Shown one piece after another: positions 7,719-17,941 of a stretch of 45,966 bases of DNA. The DNA is from Kiritimatiellia bacterium (GTDB lineage: Bacteria; Verrucomicrobiota; Kiritimatiellia; CAIQIC01; Lenti-01), in contig JAQUJC010000005.1 in the NCBI GenBank assembly GCA_028681135.1, forward strand, positions 13,561-59,526, written 5' to 3'. The notes beneath the pieces were generated by a model. That model saw nothing but the letters and a program-made list of their open reading frames with translations, did not search any database and was not told the origin of the DNA. The position numbers and the translations under genes were made by a program. How positions within the stretch are numbered: the first letter of the stretch is position 1; the number at the start of each line of letters is the position of its first letter.

Positions 7719-9203
7719 TCAGGGGTGGGGTAATGGGGGTGATTCGGGACTTGGTGCGGCGGGTGAAGGCAGAAAATGAACGAACCACTTTTCAGTTTCG
7801 TCACGCATATGGGTGGGCTGACTTGGATTCACACCGTGAGTTTGCATGAGTTCGCGCAGGATGGGGGAATGGCCAGGGTAGGCCAGCCGTGACTGATGGA
7901 AGATGATGGCGTCGGGCTGGTCATCCGTGAAAGCGGGGTAGAATGGGATCCAGGGGTTTGGTAGGCGGCCTATAAACAGCGTTCCATCACCGTTGGGATA
8001 GAATGCGACCCGGCGAGGTTGGGTGAGGACCGGTTCGGCCTGAAGGGCTGCGCTGATTGCCGGATAGTCGGTGGGGTGAATATAGTCGGGCTGGGCGCGA
8101 ATCCTCATGTGCCGCCACCAGAAATAGTCGGGATAGTGCCGGGGGTCGGGGACATGGCCCAGGACAAGTCCGCCGACCAGCAGGGCGACCATGATGAGCG
8201 CGGTTCCAAAACGACGCTGGGCAGCAGGGAGACAACATGCCGCCAGCTCGACCAGGAGGCAGGCACCCAGGGCATAGGCAAATGCGGTGTAGACGGAGTA
8301 CCACATTTCTGGGCGATAAATGGGCAGAAACCACAGCGTTAAGACCAGTAGGGAAAGGGCAAACAGGGGGCGGCGCATGCGGAGCGTGACCACGGGCAGG
8401 CTAATGGCCAGCAAGGCGGGAATCCCATTCCAAGGCGAAGCAAGGACGGCGAGGCGTTGGCCCCAGGTTTTGGAAAGAAATTGGATGCTCACCTGGAGAT
8501 CGTTCCAGACCCACTCCCAGCGACTGCCAAGATAGGCGGCCATCGCAGTGAGACAGGCGGTGGCCAGAACCACCCAGGGAATGTCGCGCTTGGCCAGGAC
8601 AGGCCATGTGCCGCGCGTGTCGATCAGATAGGCACCGCCTGCCGCCAGCGCCAAAAACCAGGCGGCCGGATGGACCAGGCATCCCAGCACCAACACGGAG
8701 GCCGCCGGCCAAGGGCGGCCCTTCAACAGCAGCAGGTACCCGCCCAAACAGAATGCGAGCACCAAGGATTCAGGGCGGGCGATGTTGCCGGCAATCGTCG
8801 TATGACCGCCGAGAAAAAATAGCGATAGGATCAGTTCGGCTTGCGTCCGGCTCGCGAACTCTCGGACCATTCTGAGGCAGAACACATATGTCACCGCTAG
8901 CAGGAGCCAAGAAAATAAACGGGCTGACCGCAGCCCGGGAGGCACGATTTTGAAAAACAGTCCCAGCGCGATGGGATAAGCCGGCGGATGGTAAAATACC
9001 GGTCGTTCCGGATTCAAACTGTCCGTTTGCAAGTGCCCCGATGTGCTAATCGAGGCCGCGGGATAGATGAAGATGGCTTCGTCGTCCCAAGGGACCGGGA
9101 ACGTCAAGTCGGCGAGCCCATGCACCCACCCCGAAATGGCCAGGACGACCACGGGCAGAAGAACATGATAGAATTTCAGCCAGCGAGCACGTTTGTCTTG
9201 CAA
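7719..9203 (-). CDS. GT-C membrane glycosyltransferase (GT39/GT83, ArnT/PMT-like)
   Basis: A 494-residue polytopic membrane protein expected to transfer a sugar from a polyprenyl-phosphate carrier to an acceptor on the periplasmic face. After TM1 the first external loop carries the acidic motif PVPWDDEAIF, the catalytic-aspartate position of GT-C enzymes, followed by the conserved VFYHPPAYPIALG; about ten further hydrophobic segments follow, then a soluble C-terminal ~130 residues. The start is TTG at 9203: GGAGG eight bases upstream supports it, and no ATG occurs near by. It leads the minus-strand operon running to the left edge, about 80 bases after cysK. The GT2 gene in the same operon would supply the lipid-linked donor. 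The acceptor (lipid A, glycan or protein) is unknown. Confidence 0.78.
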   Translation of the reverse strand: MQDKRARWLKFYHVLLPVVVLAISGWVHGLADLTFPVPWDDEAIFIYPAASISTSGHLQTDSLNPERPVFYHPPAYPIALGLFFKIVPPGLRSARLFSWLLLAVTYVFCLRMVREFASRTQAELILSLFFLGGHTTIAGNIARPESLVLAFCLGGYLLLLKGRPWPAASVLVLGCLVHPAAWFLALAAGGAYLIDTRGTWPVLAKRDIPWVVLATACLTAMAAYLGSRWEWVWNDLQVSIQFLSKTWGQRLAVLASPWNGIPALLAISLPVVTLRMRRPLFALSLLVLTLWFLPIYRPEMWYSVYTAFAYALGACLLVELAACCLPAAQRRFGTALIMVALLVGGLVLGHVPDPRHYPDYFWWRHMRIRAQPDYIHPTDYPAISAALQAEPVLTQPRRVAFYPNGDGTLFIGRLPNPWIPFYPAFTDDQPDAIIFHQSRLAYPGHSPILRELMQTHGVNPSQPTHMRDETEKWFVHFLPSPAAPSPESPPLPHP

Positions 9204-9282
9204 AAGAAGCTACCTCCAATAGGAAAATTAGAGGTTAACGTAATGGATATGCCCAGTCTGCGCAAAACAAAAGCGCTTTCGG

Positions 9283-10242
9283 TTAGTTCTCGATGCCTTC
9301 AAACAGGGCCGTGGAGAGGTAGCGTTCGGTGGCGTCGGGGAGGATGGCGACGATGGTTTTTCCTGCCATTTCCTTTTCGCGGGCGAGGCGCAGCGCAGCG
9401 ACGGCGGCCGCGCCGCAGGAAATTCCCACCAGGAGGCCTTCTTCACGGCCCAGGCGGCGGGCCATCTCCAAGGCTTCCCCGGCGTTCACCTGCTCGACGC
9501 GGTCCACGAGGGCCAGGTCCAGCGTTTCGGGAATGAACCCCGCCCCGAGTCCCTGGATTTTGTGGGGGCCGGGTTGGAGGGGCTGGTTGGCTCGTTTCTG
9601 GGTGATGACAGGGCTTTCCTGGGGTTCCACCGCGACCGAGAGAATGGCTTTCCCTTGCGTGTGCTTGATGTAGCGCGATATGCCGGTCAGGGTGCCGCCG
9701 GTGCCCACGCCGGAGACGAGCACATCGATGCCGCCATCGGTATCCTTCCAAATTTCAGGGCCGGTGGTCGTTTCATGAATAGCCGGATTGGCGGGGTTTT
9801 TGAATTGCTCGGGCAGAAAGTAGTGCTCCGGATCGGTGGCGGCGATTTCTGTGGCTCGCTGAATGGCGCCTTTCATGCCGTCGGCGCCGGGGGTGAGGAT
9901 CAGGTGGGCGCCTAGAAAGGCCAGGACTTTCCGCCGCTCCAGACTCATGGTGTCGGGCATGACCAGCGTCAAGGGGTAGCCCCGGGCGGTGGCGACATAG
10001 GCCAACGCAATGCCGGTGTTGCCGCTGGTAGCTTCCACAATTCCCACGCCGGGTTTGAGCACCCCGCGCTTTTCGGCATCCCAAATCATGGCCGCACCGA
10101 TGCGGCATTTGACGGAACCCGCGGGGTTGCGGCCTTCCATCTTGGCCAATACCGTGGCACCAGCCCCGGCGGTCACGTGGTTTAATCGAATAAGCGGGGT
10201 GCGGCCCATCGATTCCGAGTTGTCGTTGTAGATTTGGCTCAT
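9283..10242 (-). CDS. cysK: Cysteine synthase A (O-acetylserine sulfhydrylase)
   Basis: A 319-residue PLP enzyme making cysteine from O-acetylserine and sulfide. The PLP lysine is K45 in [11 protein letters not shown], the substrate loop is TSGNTG, the phosphate-binding loop is [10 protein letters not shown], and [14 protein letters not shown] and [11 protein letters not shown] follow as expected. Wording is strikingly close to the enterobacterial enzyme ([30 protein letters not shown]), so this is CysK rather than CysM. An upstream in-frame ATG exists eight codons earlier, but the ATG at 10242 has AGGAG eight bases before it. It is divergent from metY across ~120 bases, pairing two sulfur-assimilation enzymes. 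Confidence 0.95.
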   Translation of the reverse strand: MSQIYNDNSESMGRTPLIRLNHVTAGAGATVLAKMEGRNPAGSVKCRIGAAMIWDAEKRGVLKPGVGIVEATSGNTGIALAYVATARGYPLTLVMPDTMSLERRKVLAFLGAHLILTPGADGMKGAIQRATEIAATDPEHYFLPEQFKNPANPAIHETTTGPEIWKDTDGGIDVLVSGVGTGGTLTGISRYIKHTQGKAILSVAVEPQESPVITQKRANQPLQPGPHKIQGLGAGFIPETLDLALVDRVEQVNAGEALEMARRLGREEGLLVGISCGAAAVAALRLAREKEMAGKTIVAILPDATERYLSTALFEGIEN

Positions 10243-11646
<1,404 letters not shown>

Positions 11647-11669
11647 CCCGAATCGTCCAAACTGTCGCA

Positions 11670-13112
11670 ATGGATCGTCGACTGGAGGATATCGAAGCGC
11701 ATTTTCCCGCGAGTTGGGACGGCGGACGGGTGGCGCATGCCAAAACCATCTTTTTCAAGGCGCTGGCCCTGGAAGCCCATCGGTTCTATGGCGGTAAAAT
11801 CCAGGTTCTGCCCCGGGCCGCACTGCCCGGATTCCAGTGGTTTAATGCATGGTATACTCCCGGCGTGTCGGCGGTCTCCACGGGCATCCGTGACAACCCC
11901 GACGAATCATTCGATCTGTCCTGGCGCGGCAATGTGGTCGCCGTGGTCAGCGATTCCACGCGCGTGCTCGGCGATGGCGATGTGTCGCCATCGGGCGGGC
12001 TGGGAGTCATGGAGGGCAAGGCCTTTCTGATGAAGGTGCTGGGCGGGGTGGATGCTGTGCCCATCTGTATGGATAGTCGCAATGCTGCCGGCCAAAACGA
12101 TCCGGATATCCTGATTGATTTCGTCCGGCGCCTCTCCCCGTCCTTCGGGGCGATCAACCTCGAAGATATCAGCCAGCCAAACTGCTTCCGCGTGCTGGAC
12201 GAACTGCGCGAGAGCTGCGACATCCCGGTGTGGCACGATGATGCTCAGGGGACGGGATGCGTCACGTTGGCCGGGTTGATCAATGCCCTCAAAGTGGTCG
12301 GGAAAAAGTTGGACCGCTGCCGCATCGTGTTCTTGGGCGCGGGCGCGTCCAACACCACCATTGCGCGGCTGGTCGTGCAGGCGGGGGCCGATCCCGCCCG
12401 CGTGGCGATGTTCGATTCCAAAGGCGGATTACATGCCGGGCGCAGCGATATCGAGGCGGATGCCCGGTTCTACCGCAAGTGGGAGTTGTGTCAGGCGACG
12501 AATCCTGACCGCATTCAAGGTGTAGCGGAAGCACTCAAGGGTGCCGATGTGCTGATTTCGCTTTCGCGTCCCGGGCCCGATGTGATCCGCCCGGAATGGG
12601 TGCGGAGCATGGCCGCCAAGGCCATCGTGTTTGCCTGTGCCAATCCCGTGCCCGAAATCTACCCCCATGCCGCCAAGGAGGCCGGGGCTTTGATCGTGGC
12701 CACCGGACGTGGGGACTTTCCCAATCAGGTGAACAACTCACTGGGGTTCCCCGGCATTCTCAAGGGCGCGCTATTGGTCCGGGCGCGCAAAATTACCGAT
12801 GCCATGGCGATTGCCGCGGCGCGGACAATGGCCGGATTTGCCGAGCGTCAGGGGCTGACCCCGGAGCGCATTATGCCGCGCATGACCGATAGCGCGGTGT
12901 TTGCCGAAATCGCGGCGGCGGTGGCCCGTCAGGCACAGGCCGAGGGAATAGCCCGCCGCGATTGGTCGCCAGAACAGGTGCATGACCGTGCGCGACAGGA
13001 GATTGACACAGCCAACCAGGCATTGGAAATACTGATGACCTCCGGCGTGATTCCGCCGCCGTCCGATGCCTTGATTCAGCGTTGCCTGGATGCCGCCATC
13101 GTCGGAGCGTAG
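11670..13112 (+). CDS. NAD(P)-dependent malic enzyme (decarboxylating), divergent
   Basis: A 480-residue short-form malic enzyme converting malate to pyruvate and CO2. Visible family marks are WYTPGVSAVS near the N-terminus, SDSTRVLGDGD, the lysine-containing segment GKAFLMKVL, the metal-binding acidic cluster in NLEDISQPN and VWHDDAQGTG, the Rossmann loop FLGAGASNTTIARLVVQAGA, and GRGDFPNQVNNSLGFPGILKGALLVRA. HDDAQGTG replaces the common HDDQ(H/Q)GTA, so this is a divergent branch. A longer ORF in this frame starts at 11100 inside metY; ATG 11670 is the right one because homology begins there. It lies 23 bases after metY. NAD versus NADP use cannot be told. Confidence 0.88.
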   Translation: MDRRLEDIEAHFPASWDGGRVAHAKTIFFKALALEAHRFYGGKIQVLPRAALPGFQWFNAWYTPGVSAVSTGIRDNPDESFDLSWRGNVVAVVSDSTRVLGDGDVSPSGGLGVMEGKAFLMKVLGGVDAVPICMDSRNAAGQNDPDILIDFVRRLSPSFGAINLEDISQPNCFRVLDELRESCDIPVWHDDAQGTGCVTLAGLINALKVVGKKLDRCRIVFLGAGASNTTIARLVVQAGADPARVAMFDSKGGLHAGRSDIEADARFYRKWELCQATNPDRIQGVAEALKGADVLISLSRPGPDVIRPEWVRSMAAKAIVFACANPVPEIYPHAAKEAGALIVATGRGDFPNQVNNSLGFPGILKGALLVRARKITDAMAIAAARTMAGFAERQGLTPERIMPRMTDSAVFAEIAAAVARQAQAEGIARRDWSPEQVHDRARQEIDTANQALEILMTSGVIPPPSDALIQRCLDAAIVGA

Positions 13113-13380
13113 GCAATCACCATCTCAGCCTTGGGCGACCCGAATCCGGGGGAATAGAATCATCCAGCAGTTTTCCGTACAGGCGTCGATTCGAATGCGC
13201 TGGATGGTCCCGGGAAACCGGGGATGCGGGGGGGGGCGGCCGCACCCTTCAGGTCCAGCCAGATCGCGTAGGCCAAACAGCCCTCTTTCCATCCGCATAC
13301 CCAGATTGCCAGACAAAGGTTCAGACGAAATTGACGAGATTGACGTGCGAGAAAACGGCCAATATTTAAGGGTATAATTT

Positions 13381-13402
13381 CCACAGAGTTAATTAACTGT
13401 AT
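13381..13402. repeat. 22-bp repeat copy 1, palindromic core AGTTAATTAACT
   Basis: Differs from the copy at 13457-13478 at one base (CCACAG versus CCACAC before the core). The core is a perfect 12-base palindrome. Two such sites 76 bases apart look like operators for a dimeric regulator, or ends of a small element. Confidence 0.8.
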
Positions 13403-13456
13403 AAAAGCTACCTGCTCAATAATCGCTAAATTCTCCTTATATTGTTGTATTTTGAT

Positions 13457-13478
13457 CCACACAGTTAATTAACTGTAT
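13457..13478. repeat. 22-bp repeat copy 2, 16-bp palindrome ACAGTTAATTAACTGT
   Basis: Same orientation as copy 1. Here the palindrome extends to 16 bases (13461-13476) because the sixth base is C. Between the two copies, on the minus strand, a good Shine-Dalgarno-like AAGGAG occurs, but no convincing reading frame follows it. Confidence 0.85.
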
Positions 13479-13594
13479 GGCAAAAAAATACTGAAGGAGT
13501 TGTTAATCGTCTCGCATGAAACCGGCCTTCGGGTGGGCATGAATCCCGGCGAGGGATCAGGTGGTTGGGATGGTGGTGTGGGGCTTGCGCCGGG

Positions 13595-13819
13595 TCAGTA
13601 AGCTGCGATATAGGCCAGCAGACCCGTATAGGTGCCCAAGAGGACATTGCCCGTCATCACGGTTGGGAGGAAGGAGGATGCACGTAGGCCCGTACCCAGT
13701 GCGGCACCTGCCCACATGCTGGCGGAGAAGAAGGTGAAGCCCACCATGACGACCAGTATTGCCCAGAACCCCCGACGGGCGTGGGGTGCGACCGGGCTGA
13801 ACTCATATTCGGAATGCAT
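13595..13819 (-). pseudogene. Truncated NCS1/cytosine-permease-like transporter fragment
   Basis: Codes 74 residues that match only the N-terminus of NCS1 permeases of the CodB type: PVAPHARRGFW, then GFTFFSASMWAGAALGTGL (TM1) and VMTGNVLLGTYTGLLAYIAAY (TM2), followed at once by TGA. Family members have about 12 helices over 400-450 residues. The sequence after the stop shows no continuation in any frame, so the rest was deleted rather than frameshifted. The break lies about 120 bases from the paired palindromic repeats. The start at 13819 is taken because homology begins there; the frame is open to 13867. Confidence 0.6.
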
Positions 13820-13924
13820 GGCCGGCAGTGTGGCGAAGGAGCAAGAACCTGACAGCTCAGAAGCCACTCAGCAGCGGGGAACCTGCTTGACGCGGGGGGC
13901 GGCAGGCGGGATGCTGGGCTTGGC

Positions 13925-16900
13925 ATGAAGACAACGGGATATGCATTCCTGAGTGACACGCGCCGCCTGCGCCGACTGGGGTGGGGGGGGGCCTGGATGG
14001 GCGTATTTCTTTGGGCAGCGGCAGCGGCGGCCGATGTCATTACTGGTGCCGACTGGCGTGTCACTTTCAACCGTCCCGACCAAACCACCACGCTGACCAG
14101 TATCGGCACGAACGAGTTTGATATTCGCGATCGCTTTGTGGGCTGTATCGACGAACTACAAGAGGGCGATATCGGCTATCTGGCGACCTATACCTTGAGC
14201 GGTAGCTATGAACAGAATGGTGCGGCGGGGCCAATTTTGAGGGCGGTGTCGAATGCGCTGGCTCGGGGAGCACACCTGGGATTCGTGGCGGGCAGTGGTG
14301 TCGACTTGTCGGAAGACTTCTGGCCGGGCTGTTCCCTGAATTCGCTCTCGAAGCGTCCCGGCAATGCCTTGGAGGTGGCCCGCGCCCCCGCCAAAGGCAT
14401 TATGCACAACAAAGTGGGCGTCTTTTTTTACAACGGCCGCGGCGAGAGCCGCCTGCTGACGGCGTCGTGGAATTTCACGGCCTGGGCCAGTTCCCGGCAG
14501 TGGAATATCCTGGCTGAATTTTCCAATCCGGATGTGGCACTGGCCTATTCGAATGAAATGCGACAGTTGCTCAATGGGTATTTCCACTCGAATCCGGCCA
14601 AGTCGCGGGTGCCGCAAGATAGGGCATCGTTCGCCACGGCCAGCACGACCACGGAAGGGTGGGTACGGTTTGCACCGTATCCATCGAGACGCACCGGGGG
14701 CGATAATGCGCAGACGGACATCACCAACCGCATCGCACAGGCGCGCCAGAGCATTTGGTTTGCGCTGAACAAGCAGACCCGCGCGGTGGTGACCGATCAA
14801 TTGATTGCCGCCTGCGACCGGGGGGTGGACGTGCATGGTGTGATTCCAAAGAGCGACCGCACGAAAGCGTCCAATGCCAGCTATGCCCAATATCAACGGA
14901 TGCTGGACCCCGGGGAATATGCGACCACCAACCGCATCCACCTGCACGATGCCTACTACAAATGCACCAGCGCAGTTGATTTTGACACCGGGTATCCTTT
15001 TGACTTGGTGCATTGCAAATACATGGTGATAGATCCTTATGGCGATTCGCCCTGGGTCATTCATGGGTCGGCCAACTGGACGTGGACCGCACTGGTGACG
15101 ACCAACATCTCGACCTCCAACGATGAGAATGTAATGTTCATTCCCGACGGGGGAATGGCCCGTGCGTTTTTGGCGCAATTCGCCGTGATGACCGGCGTGA
15201 AAGCCGAAGAACCACCGCCAGCGGGCACCCGGCTTATTTTGACATCGGTGACTGGGGCGCAGCAGTTGCAGTTCACGATACCGAATGGCCTGGACGGCAT
15301 GTTGGTCGGCAGTGCCGATGTGCATCCGTGGGTGCCGGTCTGGTCGAATCCGGTGGCGGGGGGCGTTACCACCCTTATGTTGCCCAGCGCGGTGCCGCGG
15401 CTATTCTTCCGAATAGAGAAGGCGATGCCGTCCGGCGCAGGAAAAGCGCAACTGAAGGCGCCGGCGCTACAGCAGAGTCGGCTGGGTGGGGCCGACACCT
15501 GGCCGCAGCCCTTGACGAATGGGGGCGCGTTGGCGGTGACGGTGACCCCTGAGAGCCTGACGGGCACGGGCGAGGGGGGGGGGGTGGAGTATACGGTGGC
15601 GGCTACAGTGGAGAATTCGACGGGGCTGTCCATCCAGCGCGCCGAGTGGTCGGTGGTCCCTACCAACGGCACCACCAATGCCTTTATCGGCATTCAGGCC
15701 GAGGATGGACAGCGTCTGGTGCTGATCCCAGCACCGGAGGATGGCGGGGGGGTATTTGATGTGGTCTATCGTGTGGTGGCTGGCGAGGGAGAGGAGGCGG
15801 TAACGAACTCGGCGACGTGCCGCCTGACGGTGCTGAATCCGCGCTTGGTCGATTTTGAAACACTCGGTCCGTTTTCCAGCTATCCGACCAATTGCGTGGT
15901 GGACGACGTCACGGGTCAGACCAGCCCCGTGGGGATCACGACCAATCTAAACGGGATGGAATGGATGTTCTTCAATGTCCGCCGTTCTTCGGCCAATCGC
16001 ATCGGCACCTATTCTGCGCAGCTACGTCACAAATCGTCCAGCTTGCCGGGCCTTTTGGAAAGCCAAGGCTGGTTTGCGGGCATCGGCTCGATTTCCATGC
16101 ACATGGTGTTATACAACACGGCGGGATTCTTAACCTTTGTGGTGGAGACACAAGCGGCGGAGTCTGAGGAGTGGGTGGCGGCCGGGGAGCCATGCCGAGT
16201 CGAGGTCGGCGGCGACATCAGCAACCAGGTTTATACAGTGGACATCGACCGTCCGGGTCCTTTGAAGGTGCGTTTGCGCACGACGGGGGGCTATGGCAAG
16301 AGCATAAATATTGATAACCTGCTCATTCGTCCCTACGGCGAGCTGGTGCCCTATTTGGATGTGGAGGGGGCACCTGTGGCGGCGGTGGGGCGGGAGTACG
16401 AGGTAGCCTTCCATGTGGTCAACGGGGAAGGCGCACCGCGCATCTGGACGGATTATGGTGTGGCGCTGCAGGAGGGCACCGGCGCGGTTCCGGTTTTCGA
16501 GGAAGTGGACGGCGACCTACGGCTGGCATTTACGCCCGGCGCTGAAGACCTCGGTAAGACCTACACGGCGACGGGGACGGTATCGGTGTACGGCGGACAG
16601 TATGTTTGTTCCACCAACTGGACGTTTACCGTTGCCTGGGCGCCGGCATTTGAGCTGCACAATGCCAGCCCAGAGGCCCGGACGGTTCTGTACACCAATG
16701 AAATCCTCGATATCTGGTCCACCAATGTGGTCGTGGGGGGTGCGGTCTGCACCAACCGCGAGCTGTACAGCGCGCACTGGACGGTATATCCGCCGTTTGT
16801 TACCAACACGGTGAGTCAATACAACCGCTACCGCATCGGCGGTGGCGGCCTGATGGCGGCGGATGTGGGCAACCACGAAGTGAGCCTGCGCCTGACGGAT

Positions 16901-17941
16901 AACTCCAACGGCTTGAGCACGACGCACGGCCTCCATTTTCTGGTTGTGAATCGTGAGCCCAAAAATCCGCGCCATGTAGACTTCGAGGAATTCAGCATCA
17001 CTAATGATGATTTGCACACGACGACCCTGTCGGACAGGGAGTGGGATATGGCGGGTGTCCGTGCGGGGTGGAGCCCTGATGATGTGGCCGTCGGCACCAC
17101 CGCCGCCCGGTTTCGCTGTCCGGAAGTCGGGGCGGCATTTTTGGAGAGCCAGGTTGCTTTCGATGGAATCGGCTACATCGAGTTTGCCTGCGCCGGCCAT
17201 GCCGGGAGCGCGGGTGGAGCGGTGCAGGTATGGATTCAGGAGGAAGGCGCGCCGGCGTTTAGTCCGTTAGGCGATCCGGTGGTGCCGACCCGCGATCTGA
17301 CGTGGCATCGGCGGTATGCGGGCGTGACCCATCCGGCCAACGTTCGATTGGAGGCAACCGGGATGCCCGGGCACCTGATCAATGTGGACGAGTTGATAAT
17401 CAGCGCACTTCACGCAGAAGAGCAGATCGTGGTGGCGGGCGCATTAGAAATAGCGGACGGCAGCGGTTTCGATCTGCAGTTTGTGACGACCAATCTGCCG
17501 ACGGGAGTCACTAACACAGGGATCGAAGTTTTGCGCGATGGCTGGGACGTGACGCAGTTTGATGGCGAGACGCCGCGCTATGCCTATTCCACCACGGGGG
17601 AGACGGGCGGGGAGAGCGGGAATCTGTTCATCCGGATATGGCTGTCCAGTGGCTATGACCTCACGACCAACGTAGAGTGGAGCGTGCGGGCGGTCGACCG
17701 CGCACACATCGAGGGCTTCCAACTCGACCGCCTGACAGTTTGGAGTTTGACGGGTTGGAGCAATATCATATTTGCCGTAACGAATCTCGGGGGCATTCCC
17801 CAAGAGGTCGATTGGGTATGGGCCGTGACAAACATCCATGCCGCCGATGGCGCGGCAGATATCGTCCTGCCCGGGACCAACGCGCCGCCTGCGGTCGATC
17901 ACGATGCACTCTTTTACGGCATCAAAACCCTTGGGGAATGA
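13925..17941 (+). CDS. Large secreted protein with two PLD-like (HKD) domains and beta-rich modules
   Basis: A 1,338-residue exported protein. A basic N-terminus, a hydrophobic stretch (about 24-35) and a cleavage-like AAAAAADV suggest a signal peptide. Residues ~40-460 form a phospholipase-D-like fold. The first half-site is degenerate: H161-N-K without the aspartate, then ASWNFT. The second is intact: H363-C-K-x4-D followed by GSANWT. One complete and one degenerate HKD site fits PLD-family nucleases or phosphotransferases better than simple lipases, but the substrate is unknown. From ~470 to the end come Ig/cadherin-like and jelly-roll-like beta modules. The segments LVDFETLGPFSSY and HVDFEEFSITNDD begin two related modules. 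G9 (13983-13991) lies in the signal peptide and G11 (15574-15584) in the linker, both slippage-prone. No Shine-Dalgarno sequence precedes the ATG. Confidence 0.8.
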   Translation: MKTTGYAFLSDTRRLRRLGWGGAWMGVFLWAAAAAADVITGADWRVTFNRPDQTTTLTSIGTNEFDIRDRFVGCIDELQEGDIGYLATYTLSGSYEQNGAAGPILRAVSNALARGAHLGFVAGSGVDLSEDFWPGCSLNSLSKRPGNALEVARAPAKGIMHNKVGVFFYNGRGESRLLTASWNFTAWASSRQWNILAEFSNPDVALAYSNEMRQLLNGYFHSNPAKSRVPQDRASFATASTTTEGWVRFAPYPSRRTGGDNAQTDITNRIAQARQSIWFALNKQTRAVVTDQLIAACDRGVDVHGVIPKSDRTKASNASYAQYQRMLDPGEYATTNRIHLHDAYYKCTSAVDFDTGYPFDLVHCKYMVIDPYGDSPWVIHGSANWTWTALVTTNISTSNDENVMFIPDGGMARAFLAQFAVMTGVKAEEPPPAGTRLILTSVTGAQQLQFTIPNGLDGMLVGSADVHPWVPVWSNPVAGGVTTLMLPSAVPRLFFRIEKAMPSGAGKAQLKAPALQQSRLGGADTWPQPLTNGGALAVTVTPESLTGTGEGGGVEYTVAATVENSTGLSIQRAEWSVVPTNGTTNAFIGIQAEDGQRLVLIPAPEDGGGVFDVVYRVVAGEGEEAVTNSATCRLTVLNPRLVDFETLGPFSSYPTNCVVDDVTGQTSPVGITTNLNGMEWMFFNVRRSSANRIGTYSAQLRHKSSSLPGLLESQGWFAGIGSISMHMVLYNTAGFLTFVVETQAAESEEWVAAGEPCRVEVGGDISNQVYTVDIDRPGPLKVRLRTTGGYGKSINIDNLLIRPYGELVPYLDVEGAPVAAVGREYEVAFHVVNGEGAPRIWTDYGVALQEGTGAVPVFEEVDGDLRLAFTPGAEDLGKTYTATGTVSVYGGQYVCSTNWTFTVAWAPAFELHNASPEARTVLYTNEILDIWSTNVVVGGAVCTNRELYSAHWTVYPPFVTNTVSQYNRYRIGGGGLMAADVGNHEVSLRLTDNSNGLSTTHGLHFLVVNREPKNPRHVDFEEFSITNDDLHTTTLSDREWDMAGVRAGWSPDDVAVGTTAARFRCPEVGAAFLESQVAFDGIGYIEFACAGHAGSAGGAVQVWIQEEGAPAFSPLGDPVVPTRDLTWHRRYAGVTHPANVRLEATGMPGHLINVDELIISALHAEEQIVVAGALEIADGSGFDLQFVTTNLPTGVTNTGIEVLRDGWDVTQFDGETPRYAYSTTGETGGESGNLFIRIWLSSGYDLTTNVEWSVRAVDRAHIEGFQLDRLTVWSLTGWSNIIFAVTNLGGIPQEVDWVWAVTNIHAADGAADIVLPGTNAPPAVDHDALFYGIKTLGE
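15574..15584 (+). repeat. G11 homopolymer inside the PLD-like protein gene
   Basis: Codes the Glu-Gly-Gly-Gly of TGEGGGVEY at about residue 552, after the PLD domains. A one-base slip would end the protein shortly after the catalytic part and remove all C-terminal beta modules. Confidence 0.9.

Larger units (their letters stand above)
13113..13594. other. Gene-free gap with an AT-rich island
   Basis: No coding sequence is supported here. The first ~250 bases are GC-rich and include a G9 run at 13228-13236. The stretch 13,340-13,500 is sharply AT-rich compared with everything around it and holds two copies of a 22-base repeat with a palindromic core. The right end borders the decayed permease. 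The pattern fits leftover regulatory or mobile DNA. Confidence 0.6.

Noticed and set aside
13160-13462. 100-codon minus-strand ORF spanning the 22-bp repeats
   Set aside because: It crosses the AT-rich island into GC-rich low-complexity sequence; the Shine-Dalgarno-like AAGGAG lies inside it, not before its start.
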